Positions 35,240 to 47,575 of a DNA stretch of 64,000 bases are shown here, one piece after another (the first letter of the stretch is position 1; each line of letters begins with the position of its first letter). The notes beneath the pieces are model-generated. The model was not told the DNA's origin, made no database searches, and saw nothing but the letters and a program-made list of their open reading frames with translations. Origin of the DNA: Curvularia sp. ZM96 (Eukaryota; Ascomycota; Dothideomycetes; Pleosporales; Pleosporaceae); contig JAJGBQ010000001.1 of NCBI GenBank assembly GCA_022457065.1, positions 1,054,001 through 1,118,000 of the forward strand, read 5' to 3'. A program made the translations under genes and the position numbers.

Positions 35240-35730
35240 TCCGTGACCTACTTCGCATGTAGTACGGAGCGGACATGGCGGAGTCTTCTGAGTGGACGGG
35301 TTTTCGTAGGAAAGCGAATTCGAATATCCCTTTTGGAATCTGGCGCTTTGAAGAAATTCTAGCCCGCTGTTGCAAATCTCATACATAATACTTTTTTGAG
35401 AGTTAGAACTCTCTATTGTCATGTAAATGCAATCCATCTGTAGCGGAAAGCCACTTGTGTCGAAAAAGTCTACTTTGGCGTCAAACAGCCATATCTCGAT
35501 GCACATGTCGGGTTTTACTGAAATAATTTGCAAGTGATATTCTCTGCCTACTTTCGATCATTTAGAGGCTTTGCCATGTAAAAGTTACCATATGTACTGT
35601 CGCTATCTACAATGATATGTAGAGGTTCCCATTCTGTGACCAAATAGACTTGCTCCTCTAGAGCATCGCCCTCAAGCTCTAGCCGTTCTGCAATGCTTAT
35701 GGCCGTGCTATTCAAGCCTACGAACGTCAT
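35240..35730 (-). pseudogene. Frameshifted remnant of an unknown gene
   Basis: A 60-codon frame from the ATG at 35730 (MTFVGLNSTAISIAERLELE..., ending NDRK at a TAG near 35548) is followed immediately, in another frame, by VGREYHLQIISVKPDMCIEIWLFDAK.... The sense of the two runs on exactly at the stop, as if one base were missing, and no intron of usable size explains the change. Coding character fades near 35240. Upstream bases are AT-rich and promoter-like. Family not recognised. A sequencing error or chance are alternatives. Confidence 0.35.
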
Positions 35731-36634
35731 TGCATCATTGAGAAGTGGCTACCAGCCATGTCTACTATCGCGTGCAAGTTTGTGCAAGGTCGCAACCCCG
35801 GTCGGTACTTCCAATCTGAGTAACTTCCAATCTCGGCAATGCGAAACGACCTCTGCGGTATTTTTTAGCTGGTCATGTACTGTAATTATCTATATGTTTC
35901 ATTCCATAAGCCAAGCTTGCGGCTGGGAAGTTTGTGTCTTGTGGAAGTTCGGAATGTGATGATCCAATTCCGAAGCATTCAGCAAAGGCCAACCACACTT
36001 ACTGCACTTACTGCATTTACTAGCCACAGCTATGACTAACCCTACTCCTTGAGTGGTCTTATTCGGTCTCATCTATTCAGCAGCGAATCCGTCGATCGCA
36101 AGCAACTATTTAAGCACAAACAGGCAAGACCACGCGGCTCAAACCTCAACTTATTTACAACTCCCTAGTGGCCAGTAATAATAGCATCTCCTCAGCATCA
36201 TCTTGAGACCCATCCCCCTACCTGACGAACACGAGTGTTTGCCGTTCAGGCAACACTGTGACATCTATTTCATTCTTATACGATGACTGAAAACAAGCGG
36301 ATAGGGCAGCTGTGATGCACTCGCTCGCAGATTCAGCGGTGGCGGGATGAATGGAAAGAACACTAGGGCTTGTAAATTCTAACGAAACGACAGCGGCATA
36401 TGCGACTTATCAGACACTTGTTAATGCTAGCGGACCGTTGTGTATAAGTGCAAGAGCAAGAAATAAAAAGACATCTTGACATTTGACGCTTCTGTTCCGC
36501 GGCAGCGGTACGCATATACCTTACATTGGCTAATTGGTCTGCAGCTGTGCCACCTTTCGCATCTGAGTCCTGGTCGACCCCGCACAGCTACACATCACAC
36601 ACCATCAGCACGATCGATAGCTTTGTGTTTCAAA
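35731..36634. other. Intergenic region, promoter of deaminase-MYND gene
   Basis: No gene seen. Near 35996-36022 there is a short repetition of CTTACTGCA-like units. Leader bases before 36635 are rich in C, A and T. Confidence 0.4.
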
Positions 36635-39414
36635 ATGAGCGAAACATTCAGCTGGGACTGTCCAGGCTTAAACTGGTCCCATTTTCACTCTCTAGCCAAT
36701 CTCCTATCGCTTCGAAACGACGGTCAGGCCGAAGCCTCATCGCTATCTAACGCTGTGGTCGATGAAGACTATAGTAACGATGATAAAGAAGATGAGGATG
36801 CATCTAGTGTGAACACTGTCTGCGCTCATCCAATAGCACATTCTGGACATGGAAGGCTGAAGCAGAAGTTTCTAGACTGTTTGGCGGAGTTTGCGGCAAA
36901 TAAGAAGGGCGGAACTGCAGTCGCTTGCTCTGCTATGAGGGAGAGTGAAGATAGCGTGTCTATCTGGATCGCTCGGAATCAAGGGTTCTCAGAGGCTGAC
37001 AGGTCTGTCTTTACTGTCCTAGAGAGGCAGTTGGAATCATATTCGCGTGGCGAAGGTATGTTCAACAGAAAGACTTTTCATCGACGATTCATCTGATGAT
37101 ATCTGTTTAGATACAGATTTAGATGTACGACTGTGGGAACATCTGGTGTCATACCAACAGGGTCGGATAGAAAGCAGCTATATACCTGATCTGAGAGCGA
37201 GCTTCAAAGCTTTCGAGGCAGAATTTGGGAAGACATATCTTGACACAACAGGCGACGGTTCAGATCTTGCTTCAGAGTTATCGATACTGCGCGAACTTCT
37301 TTTCAATCCAAGCGCCAATGACGAAAACACTCTTGACCGACATTCAAGACTTGTTGTCGCAGCGTACGACCTGCGCCGGTCAAGCAATATAGAGCAAATG
37401 CTCAACAGCTCTCCAAGATCATCTTCTACATCAAGAAAACTTTGGGTCAACATCTGTCTGATTGCACGGCTGAGAGTTGCATTCGAAAAGTTCAAGGAAA
37501 CCGCCTTAACGTTCCCGAGTTTCACGCGTATCACCATTGTCCTAGTGTGTCGACCTCCTGCAAGTCCGCCTCAACGCCTCATGAACCTAAGAGAGACATT
37601 TGGTATTCTTGGATTGAATACTGGAAAAGATACAATTCAGGCCGTCACGGGTCAAAAGTGGACTCTAAGTAAACTTGAACGCGAGTTCATGAATCGACAG
37701 AATCACAAGCCGAACATTCACGCTGAGGTGCAATTACTAGTGCACTTGAGCACAGCCGAATTGTCTACCTCTGAGATATTCCCTTACATTGGATGTAGTA
37801 AGCTGTGTTGCTTCATGTGTCATTCGTTTATCCAGTCATATGACTTCAATGTACGGGGTTGTCATGGTCGTGTTTTCAAGACATGGACTGTTCCAAAGAT
37901 GAAGTTGCTTCTCCCGGAACAGGTCGAGCAGACAATTAAGGCTTTAATATCACTGCAGAATGAGATAGTGAGGAAGCTCGTCATTCCAGTGGCTGGCAAA
38001 GTTCGACTTGAACGAACTTCAGTATTTGGAGGCAGCAGTCTAATCGGCACCCAGCATCACGAAGTTTCGGCGAGGCGAGCGCAGATTGATCGTCTAACCA
38101 TAAAGGCAGAGCAGAATCGAGTTGCAGAGATGTTCAGAAGGTAAGATAGTTCAAAACCATACTTCAATATCCCTCAAAGTTAATCCTTACAGGCAATCCG
38201 AGAGGTCAGAGAATCTCGTCAACAGCAACCATTTCACATCAAACGAGGAGTACAAACGAGAATGCGACATATGTGATCGACCAACAAACAGAAGATGCAG
38301 CTACTGCAGTAAAGGGCGCTTCTGCAGTGAATCGTGCGAGGACGAAGCATCCGTGGATCACCTATTCACATGCTCAAAGCGCCAGCTCACCTCAGCGGAC
38401 TATCTCTGGGAGTCATTGGCTGAAGATATCATACCCACAGACGAAGACGTCTTGCAAGATTTTGGCTTTTACGGCTTTGACGCTGGTGAACAATCTCACC
38501 TCTTTGGGCTATATCAAGGCATTCGTCTCTTCAGTGACATTACACCGAATGACTTACATGAATGGCGCGTCAAAGGCATCATGGTCGAGAAGATCAAAGA
38601 AATCTATTTCAGGATACCGGAATCCCATCGTGGCCAGTACTTCCCCTGGTGGCTCAAAAATCTACACCGTTTTCAGAAGCCTACAACCAAAGAAGAAGCT
38701 GAGCGAAGTATCGCAGAGACTTTCTTTGATAAAGCAAAACTGTACCTTGATCCTCAGGACCGTAGTACGCATCCACGTGAGCTGAAACCTGAGGCTAAAC
38801 GGGATAGTTTCTTCCTGTTGTCACTCATCTTGCATCAATTTACTCCAAACCCGGAATCACTGCTGTACTACTCCTTCGCCTTTGTCACCTGCCGCAACAG
38901 CGCCGAGGAAAGTCTGCTGGTAGAAATATTCCTTCTTTTGCTTGTCCCCAGCGATGGCAGTTTTTTCTATACTTTCCGCAACGAGCGGGGCCGTCCCCCA
39001 CACACAGCCTCGTTCGCTGCATTCTGGAAATCCTACGAAGCCGGGACACTACTCCAACTCATAGACTCTCACGGCCTCAAGGATTTGCGCACGCAGTTAC
39101 CTCATCTCGACTCATTCTTCTCTGTCCCGCCGTCGGGTCCGCATCCAACCGTCTGGGATCTTAAACAATTCCTCAAGATCGCGGATCCAGCCACGTATCC
39201 GCCTATCCCGGCAATCAGCTGCGACTACGGTTTCTTTAATTGTAAGACACTGGAAGATACGTGTACGCTTGTAGAGATTTATAAGCGGGTGTTGGAAAAG
39301 GCCGATGCGATGGATTTGCATAGGGCATGTATAAGTGGGAGACTGTTTGAGTTTGCGAGTGAATTTTTGGAGATGGAGAAGGGATGGAAGTTATTGTTAC
39401 GAAATCTGTATTAA
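36635..39414 (+). CDS. OTT_1508-like deaminase domain fused to a MYND zinc finger (890 aa)
   Basis: Three exons: 36635-37055, 37111-38140 and 38193-39414, with introns of 55 and 52 nt (GTATGT..TTAG; GTAAGA..ACAG). Residues about 335-385 hold the zinc-deaminase signature HAE (about 344) followed by IGCSKLCCFMC (about 367-377), as in the fungal OTT_1508 group of nucleic-acid/nucleotide deaminase-like proteins. Residues about 507-544 form a textbook MYND finger, C-x2-C-x7-C-x2-C-x5-C-x3-C-x7-H-x3-C. About 345 further residues, rich in aromatic and acidic patches (FDAGEQSHLFGLYQGIRLF), form an unknown C-terminal domain. The N-terminus is acidic and disordered. MYND fingers bind proteins; the deaminase substrate is unknown. 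The HAE and paired Cys suggest an active zinc site. Confidence 0.8.
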
Positions 39415-40195
39415 ACAAGCGGTACTTGAGAGGTAAGAGAAGTAGTAGAAGGTCAAGAAAGAACGGGTATGGGAATGGGGATGAGGAAGGGCGGAGGAGA
39501 TGGTGCGGATGGAAATGTGGATGCAGATGAATTACTACAACAGACTGAGAGCCAGAAGGGATGGTGCGAGGTCATGTAAATTTTGTACTTCGGAGAACTT
39601 CCTAACCATTATCACTACGTTTCACCGAATCACACTCTCTTGCATTCGCACCATCCGCAAAATTGCTATACTTCATGTCAAGTGCACGTCTGCCGCGACA
39701 CGACTGTGGTTGCATGCGTAACAGCGGATATCCGGCCAGCACCGGTGTCTGAGATGCCAAGCAAGACGATGAGCACCACCGAACAACACCATCAACCTCT
39801 GGATAAAGGCTGTCAGGGTCTACGGCAGTGGCGATTCGATCGATTTCGCCTGGCTTAGGCCTCCCGCCCACTCCTCAGATAAGCGAATAGACGACCAACA
39901 ATTTACAGCATACATTGGAAGGATCACTAGCGCTCGACGCGGGACATGGGTGATGCAGAGCTTTCCCAGGAACCAGATCTAGAAGCAGTATCCGATGGGC
40001 ACTTCACCCTGGCATACCCCATTATTCAATGCAAGGCTGACAACCACCAGAGACATCAGGCAGTATGGCCGGCTTTTTAATTTATTTTGTCCTCCATCAA
40101 ACGTGCATATTTAAGGCCACCAGTCTATGGGAACGGTTATATTCTGCTTCAATGTCTCGTCGAGCTTCACGCAGAGCAAGTGCCTCCACGTTACG
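39415..40195. other. Intergenic region, promoter of tyrosinase
   Basis: No gene seen. About 40076-40090 is AT-rich (TTTTTAATTTATTTTG) and may serve as the core promoter. Confidence 0.4.
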
Positions 40196-41549
40196 ATGCG
40201 GCTTCTTCATGCTTTGGTCTCTTTCCAGCTGCTGGCAACACGCTTTGCGGCTGCTGTTGCCCTAGACTTGCCCTCGGTTTCGAACATCGACATAGATCCA
40301 TCAGTCGATCCCGTCCAGGCTCTTACCCAACTGCAGCAGTATGCCTATCAAGCTCTTGAAAAGGGCGATGGTGTCTCGAAAAAGACTTCCAATGGCTGTT
40401 CGTTGGCCACCGCAACCAAGCGGAGGGATTGGTAAGTCTGCTGCAAACATGACTCTGCGCTTGCTAACCTCAAAAAGGGAACACATGAATAAAAACGACC
40501 GCAAGGCATACATCAAAGCTGTGAAATGTCTTCGAGAGCTGCCGTCCAAATCCGACAAGACTTGGGCCCCGGCGGCAAAGACTCGTTACGATGACTTTGT
40601 TGCCATTCATGTGAACCAAACCTTGTACAGACACGGCAGCGGTACATTTCTCACGTGGCATCGCTACTTCGTGTGGGCATACGAGAAAGCCCTCCGAGAC
40701 GAATGTGGTTATCACGGCTACCAACCTGTGAGTTCCGACCGCTTCGGTCATCATGCCTCAGAATCTAATCATCTCTTATTCGCTAGTACTGGAATTGGTT
40801 CTCGCATACCGATGACATCCACAAGTCGCCAGTGTTCGACGGAAGCGACACTAGTTTGGGTGGAGATGGCGAGTTCTTTGCGCACAACGGCAGTCTTGCT
40901 GGCGGCCGAACCATATACATTCCATCCGGGCAAGGAGGCGGATGTATCAAGAGTGGTCCTTTCAAAAAGTGATACTACCCAGAAATAGAACTCCAGACAA
41001 AACTAACAAGACTACAGTGCACAAGGAAACATTGGCCCGATCTCGCCTGGCATGCAGGGCATCACTGACCTAGGGGTTGATATTACCGACTACAATCCAC
41101 ACTGTCTTCGCCGCGACCTGAGCTCATACATCCCACAGAAGTGGTTCAAGACAGAGAATCTATTGAACGTGACTATTGGCCCCGCCTCTAAAACGCACCG
41201 CCTTTTCTGGACCGAGATTCTTGGCCGGTACCCGGATGGTTTTCTTGGTCTGCACACGTCCGGTCATTACACCATGGGCGGCGATGCATCTGATCTCTAC
41301 GCTTCTGTCAACGATCCTGCTTTCTGGCTCCATCATACCATGCTGGATCTCGTCTACTGGATCTGGCAGGTTCTTCATCCGGATGAGGCGAACAAAGTGG
41401 CTGGTACCCTGACGTTGCAGAATAAACCCCCGACGCGGAATGCTACTATTGATGAGCCGCTGGACATGGGTGTTAATGGCGAGACATTGAAAATTCGGGA
41501 TGTTTTCGACACGCTGAGTGGTGCTCCTCTTTGCTACATCTATGTCTAA
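40196..41549 (+). CDS. Secreted tyrosinase, type-3 copper enzyme (399 aa)
   Basis: Four exons: 40196-40431, 40478-40727, 40787-40968 and 41018-41549. Introns are 46, 59 and 49 nt with canonical ends (GTAAGT, GTGAGT, GTGATA donors). The N-terminus is a signal peptide (MRLLHALVSFQLLATRFAAAVA). CuA ligands: His in FVAIHVNQ (about 122), HGSGTF (about 131) and WHRYF (about 140). CuB ligands: LHTSGHYTMGG (about 301 and 305) and DPAFWLHHTMLD (about 328). The family oxidises phenols to quinones with O2; fungal secreted members act in melanisation or metabolite tailoring. No C-terminal extension is present, and no cluster partner is adjacent. Confidence 0.93.
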
Positions 41550-41886
41550 GAATAATGCGGCGAAGCCTTCCGTGGCGATAAGGCCGAAACGTTGAATCAA
41601 GGCTTGTTTATTGTGCATCTTTTTACTTTTTTGATTCTTGCGATCTTTCCCAAACCAGCATCGTTTTGTTGCAGCAGGTACCAACTGGGCTAGTGCCTCG
41701 GCATTGGCTGGGTGAATGGCGACTGCCTAATCACAAGATAATCGTCATCGTATATCTCACACCTGCCCGAGCCATTCTGAGTTCAAAAAAACATCAAGAA
41801 ATGCAATTCCTTTCAAACTAAGCATAGCGCAAAACACATGACAGTTGTAAGGCAACGAGCGTCTATCAGAACAAGGACTCAATATC
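41550..41886. other. Intergenic region
   Basis: Terminator of the tyrosinase gene and promoter of the next gene. Nothing else seen. Confidence 0.4.
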
Positions 41887-42826
41887 ATGTCCATCTACGA
41901 CATTCCACGCACACCAACACCTGAAGTAGCACACCAACCACGAAACAATGGCAAAGACCACAACCTATTACAGCGCGCATCCGACTCAACGCGTATCATC
42001 CCGTCCAAACAAAAAGCAGAAACCTTTTCCGTGACTGAGGCGAAGAACCCAACCCGGATTTTGCGGAAACACGCAAATACCCGCAAAAGGCGCCTACCAG
42101 TGAACCAACTTGCTCTTTTACGAACGACAACTACTGACGGACTGCCTCATCCGAATGTAAGAAGCTGCTACATGTCACAGGTGCATCTTGTGTGGGGCTA
42201 ACGCCATCCAATCGTAGGATTTTGATGTTACTTTTTCTAGTCTCATCATGGCCACTGATCCCATAGCAGACAGTCAAACCAACAATCATTTCGCAGGTTC
42301 ATCAGGCAGTCTTGTACGGCACTTCTATGCTAGGCCGCCGCCACTTCTAACGTTAACATAGATGTCGGGTAGAGCAGTTGGCTCGGAAAACAGGCTAGCG
42401 TCGGACAAGACTCAAGGTTTAGTTGCAGGCGGCTCACCTTCAAAAAGACTGCTTGGCAATGCTTCTGTGACTGATGAGACGCTGAGAGCAACTTCTGGCT
42501 CTGCGCTGAAGTCAGTTCCAGATGTTCACATCACTTTCGAGGGGCTTACGAGGCTCGAGTTCCAGGGCACTTCGATGCGATCCGACCGCAGAGGAAATTA
42601 CGCATCAGCGAGGAAAAAGCCCACTATCGTTCGCAAACTCACCCTAGCAAACGGACCCTTGCCTCTGCCTGCAGATGCTGACCGCGACACTTTCTACGGA
42701 ATGCGAAGAGATGACAAGCAAAGATTGTCGAGGCCGTGTACTTTTCACAAACGCCAACATCGACTCACCGGTGTGAAGGCAGCACATATGCAGCTGGCGT
42801 TCGTGAACAGTCGAGGGATGTGCTAG
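41887..42826 (+). CDS. Unknown protein (276 aa), three exons
   Basis: Reconstructed from 41887-42156, 42218-42313 and 42362-42826. Intron 1 (61 nt) has a GTAAGA donor, GGCTAAC branch point and GTAG acceptor. Intron 2 (48 nt) has a weaker GTACGG donor, TTCTAAC branch point and ATAG acceptor. Both joins keep frame and remove the stop codons between the segments. The N-terminal part (MSIYDIPRTPTPE) and the middle are basic and probably disordered; residues about 160-230 (VPDVHITFEGLTRLEF, ARKKPTIVRKLTLANG) may be ordered. No signal peptide, membrane segment or known domain. Alternatively only the third exon, with its own ATG at 42362, is used. Confidence 0.5.
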
Positions 42827-44030
42827 GATGGCATGTCATCCCATACTTTGCGATAAGCAAGTCCTCTAGCAGCTACTCATGATCTTGGCTCCTGCTTAGG
42901 ATGAGTTCGAAAGTGTAGAGGCAAATCGCGAGAAAAAAGACCCTATGGTTATTAAGCATCATAGCACGAACAACTCCAGTGGCTTTTACGACCGCGGAAG
43001 TGTTGTGGCAGATGAAATCGCTAACAATCTGAGAAGCACGGGACTGCTATCTCTATCTGTCGTCTTATCCTATATGCAGAATGCAGGGTAGATAGAAGAC
43101 CGACCAATTGACTTTTGGCAACAAGACAACTAGTCGGCAGAACATCCAATGGAACCCTATCTAAATTGCAGTCATTGGCTCTTTGTTTCCAATACACACG
43201 AACAGGAGTACGGTGGCAAAACGGGTGTGACAAATTAAGACTTGAAGGTCCACGAATCAAACATGCTACGCGCTGTTTCCAAGGCTTACCCATTCAGGCA
43301 TATGACATGTGTGAATAGAAGTTTCCAATAAGTGGAAGGGACGTTTCGGGCCTTCTATTGCTTCTTGGCGGCCTGAATTCATACTCCAGTATTGCAGTCG
43401 CCAGGCATGGAAGAGGCAATTCGTTGTTCAGGGCACCAGTATTCTGCGATGAGATGCGACTGTTAATAATTACTATTATCCCGCAGAGGATGACCTCACA
43501 CACGTATGAAATCAAGAACGAATGGCAGTGGTTAAATTTAAAGATCGACTGTCGATCAGCCTAGTGGTCCCGTTGTGGAGAGGCTAGCCTGACGGCTGTC
43601 CCAAAATAGCGGGAGCATCGGTGTTTGGCCTCGCCGCCCCGACACCAACATCAAACACGACGCGGTTTGGACGCATGGACAAGTCACAAACCTAGATGTT
43701 TGAATTGATGTTTTGACTCAGGTGCACCACAGCCTGTGAGACGGCGGTCATGCTGTGCTACGATGAATATGATAAGCTTTTGCGCTCGCTGTGCCGACTT
43801 GCGCTCTTCTCGACTCCACCTCGACTATTTGACTGACGACCACTGGCTGATTGCTGGTGCTTTACGCACTCACGCGCTGTTACTAATACAAACTGCAATA
43901 CCAAACTTTCAATTTCAAGTTGCAGGATAATAGAACAATGGTACCGCAGAGCGGTATGCCTTCTCCAATGGTGAGCAGTGCCAACGCAGCCTGGCTGTCA
44001 ACATGGGTTGAACCACCATGGTAGCAATCA
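42827..44030. other. 1.2-kb intergenic region
   Basis: No gene supported on either strand; promoter of the membrane protein gene lies at its end. Confidence 0.4.
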
Positions 44031-45664
44031 ATGGCTAATTCGAAGAAGGCTACACAGGGTCCTCCATATGCTCCCAAAGTATGGGCACTGGGTGGAGCTC
44101 CGAACAGAAGTGTCGACATTCCAGCGCAGACAATCTTCATGATCTTGTTCTTAATTGGAGCCACTATACATATGAGAATCTTCCTACAAAATAAATCCAG
44201 AGGACACAAGTTCATACCAAACATGTGCATGTTTGGTAAGTGTTTGGTTGTGCAGATCCGAATGACTTTGAGCTAACCTCTCAACTAGTTTTTTGCACGG
44301 AGCGCGTCATAACATCGATGGTCCGAATCGCGTCGGTATGCAATCCGACAAACGTCTCGCTCTCCATAGCTGCGCAAATGTTTGTAGCGGCCGGCGTGGT
44401 CGTCCTGATCGTCATTAATCTTGTCTTCGCGATGCGTCTCGTCCGGTCCACACATCCTTCGGTCGGCTGGCATCCCGCTTTCAGCATAGCCTTCAAACTC
44501 ATCGTATTTCTGCTAGTGTTCACCATAATCACAGTCATCAGCGCATCTATCGAGAGCTTCTTTACTCTCAACAAAAAGACTCAAACTACTACTCGGGGCC
44601 TTCAAAGATATGGCGCAACCTTCCTCGCCATTGTTGCCACGCTACCCTTACCGATGACCTTCCTCACACTGACTATTCCCTACTCGCCACTGGATAGGTT
44701 TGGCATCGGCCGCCTCCGCACCAAAGTCATCACTCTGCTTATCAGTGCATCACTTCTATCTCTCGGTGCATGGTATCGCTGCGGCATCATTTTGCAAAAG
44801 CCTACGCCGCGAACGGAGCCCCTCCCATCATACCTTGGAAAGGGGGCATATTACTTCTTCAACTTCATCGTGGAGATTCTGATAATATACATGTACGCTG
44901 TTTTTCGAGTAGACCTCCGGTGGCACATACCCAACGGCGCAAAAGGCCCAGGCAGTTATTCCAGGCCACGTGTTCATCACGATGTGGAAAAGCAAGGATC
45001 CCATGTACCATCTTCCAATAGAACGGGATATGACACTCAGTCTTTAAGGACAATAAAAGAGGACGAAGAGGAGGATGTAGAGACCCCTGAAGAGGAAGTC
45101 CAATGGCCACTTCCACCACCCCGAATCATTGAGATCGATCTCGGAAATTCATCACGCAACTCGTTAGCGCCACCCGAGCCGGACACCAGGAGAACCTCGG
45201 GTCGCAGTTCGTATGTCCGTCCAAAAACAGGGGACAGATCATCGCGCGGCTCCATCCTATCTGAACGCTTTTCCGTACTCATGTCCAGATCGAGAGACTC
45301 ACTACCGAGATTCGCTACATCAGAGCAGAAACGGCGTTGGCGCGAGAGTGAAGAAGCAAGAATCGTGCGACGTCTAGGCGGTCCCTGGCAGCAACTACCG
45401 GATCCCATCGAGGACACTTGGAGCATCAGCAAAAGTGAAACGAGGGGCAATTCGCGTCCCACCACAGCAGGAAGCGCAGGAAGCGGCATTCCCGAGCCAC
45501 CGAGTCCAGCGCATTTCCGAAGTACTTCGGATGCGCCCACCCTCCCAGACGTAGTATCTGCAGGTGGCTGGACACCCAGAATCGACTGGGAATTCAAGAG
45601 CCCGCAACGCTTCCTCAGCTTGAAGAGGAGAACATTGCTCGGATTGAATATTGCAATCTCATAA
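44031..45664 (+). CDS. DUF3112 multi-pass membrane protein (526 aa)
   Basis: Two exons, 44031-44235 and 44289-45664, joined over a 53-nt intron (GTAAGT, GCTAAC, CTAG) that yields CMFGVFCTERVITSMVRIAS. The N-terminus PPYAPKVWALGGAPNRSVDIP and the following HMRIFLQNKSRGHKF match the DUF3112 fungal family. About seven hydrophobic segments occupy residues 30-300, an arrangement like fungal 7-TM proteins, though no ligand or G-protein coupling is established. The cytosolic C-terminal 220 residues are acidic, then Ser/Arg/Pro-rich (KEDEEEDVETPEEE; RSSRGSILSERFS) and probably phosphorylated. Start ATG at 44031. Confidence 0.88.
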
Positions 45665-46582
45665 TAAGCGGTTGGTGCAGCGCGAGCACGAACAAAACTG
45701 ATTATACCACCCACGACGGCGTTTTTTCTTTCTCATATTTCAAAAGGGGAGTTAACAGAATTACTAATCTCTAACTACTGCTGGCAGCAACACGACAACC
45801 CCCACCAGCCATTCATTTACAGTCTTTTTTCTTTCCTTTCTGTCACCATCATACCCAAAGCTTACGCTTCTGCTGTCTGTACAAGTAAAGCTCTGTCTAG
45901 CCTTTTTTTTTCCTATATAACGCAGACATGCTATACTATAGTATCAATATATCAACCAACGCACTCGATGCTATCGAATCAAAATCTGTTTCCATCTTCA
46001 CTTAGCTAGTCCAATCATATATTTACAAGCGTCCAACGACGACGCCAAAATGTGGCTAAACCGTTGCGACCCTCACTCTCGGGTAATACCCATTTTTTGT
46101 CAGTCAAAGGACAATGCATCGAGCATAAAGAAGTGCAAATCTCAAAACAAGCATCTCAGTTAGTGCGAAACGGGTAGGCAACGGGCCGCCTCACAAATCA
46201 CCGCATGTCACATGTTTCAAAGGGTTGTGTGACGACGGGAATAACAAGGTTAGTTTGCATGGGAAGGAGTTAGAGTTTGGTGTTTCGAACACCCTTGAAA
46301 AAGACAGCGAGAGGGAGAGAGAGAGAGAGATGGGTTAGGTGTGCAGGGACAAAAAAAGAAGACTATTTGTTCGTCGCAGAGACGACGTTCAAACAAATTC
46401 CGTCTTGTATCTGAGTCTTTTCATTTGTTTTCGTGTCTCTTTGGAGGAAAAAAGTAAAAAAGAAAACGAATGATTACAACATAGCGTCGTTGAACATGAC
46501 GTCGACATGGGCATCCCACGCCTATCTACATACTTCTATCCAACCCAGCGAAAGTAAAGGTAAGAAGAAAACAGTGAGATAT
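45665..46582. other. Convergent intergenic region with a GA microsatellite
   Basis: 3' ends of the DUF3112 gene (+) and the hemerythrin-like gene (-). Contains T-rich tracts near 45905 and a GA repeat at about 46308-46331. No gene seen. Confidence 0.5.
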
Positions 46583-47357
46583 TTACATCCTCATCCTCCT
46601 CATCTCCTCCAAACTCCAATACTTCCTCATATTCTCGGCTCCCAGCTCCTTCACCTCAGCATCCAGATGCTCCCAGAGCACTGGGCCAAACGAATCCAGA
46701 ATTTCTTTTAGCTCCTGCATGCGCAGTTCGCGCTCACCGCGCTCGCATTCGTCGAGGTACTTTTCCAGCTTGTCGAGGCCGACATGGATCTGTTTGTGCT
46801 GGGAGAGGAGCTCGAGTTCTTTCTTGAAGGCAGGCATCTTTTTGGCGAGGACGGGGAAAACATGCTGTTCTTCGATGGTGTGGTGCATGGTCAGGTGATC
46901 TGCATGTCAGATGTGGTTAGGATTCGAGTGACAAGATGGGGTTGGTGGGGAGATTCTTACGGCAAAACTCTTGGCCTGTGCTGATAAACTGCCGGATAGA
47001 CATGTTTTTGGGTCTCTTTTGGGATTCACATGCCGTATAGAGGACTTTCCAGGTTGCGCGGAAGTGGTTGTGGAAGTAGTCCATGTGCTCGGCCATTCTG
47101 TTGTACTGGCGGAATTCAAACGGCGTGAGTTTGGGCAGGGGCTTTTCCTCTGGCGCAGGGGGCTCTGCAGCAGTATCATTGATTACTGGAGGCGCGGGCG
47201 CAGTCGGCCCATCGTCTCCTGAAATGGTAGACATTGTTTCTGAAAAAGGTACAGGGCGTTGCAGGGCTTGCTTGCATGCAAAACGCTGCGTTTGGATTAG
47301 GGAAGTATGTGGTCGTGCAGGCTTAGTGACCAATCTTAAGAACCGGACTCGATTCAT
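46583..47357 (-). CDS. Hemerythrin/HHE cation-binding domain protein (237 aa)
   Basis: Two exons on the minus strand, 47357-46961 and 46899-46583. The 61-nt intron (GTAAGA, CCTAACC, GCAG) joins GQEFC to HHLTMHHTIEEQHVFPVL. The HHE four-helix pattern is visible: YFHNHFRATW (about residues 93-102), FCHHLTMHHTIEEQHVFP (about 132-149), LLSQHKQIHVGLDKL (about 165-180) and PVLWEHLDAEVKEL near the C-terminus. These His/Glu residues would bind a di-iron or other metal centre. The N-terminal 40 residues are basic and look like a mitochondrial presequence; a second Met at 47234 (MSTISGDDG) would give a cytosolic form. Fungal members are linked to oxygen, NO or redox sensing, but the role here is unknown. 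Confidence 0.85.
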
Positions 47358-47575
47358 ACGCTACAGAGACACGGGCCGACAGAAAGATATAGAGTCGCAG
47401 CTTGGGATATCTAGGTGGTGCCCATGGAATGCAGCCGTTGCAGCCAGTGGTGGCTTATGAATTTTGCATTACCAATTACCAAGCCGCCGGCAGTTCCAGC
47501 TTCCGATGCCGGTAGACGCGCCCGTGACACGATCACGTGATGGGGACCTCATCACCCAGCACGACACCAAAACGC

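Noticed and set aside
34985..35533. Upstream open frame of the small acidic protein as one 258-aa protein
   Set aside because: The part from about 35240 down to 34985 reads as leader (His/Pro/Ser mix), while the part above belongs to a separate remnant.
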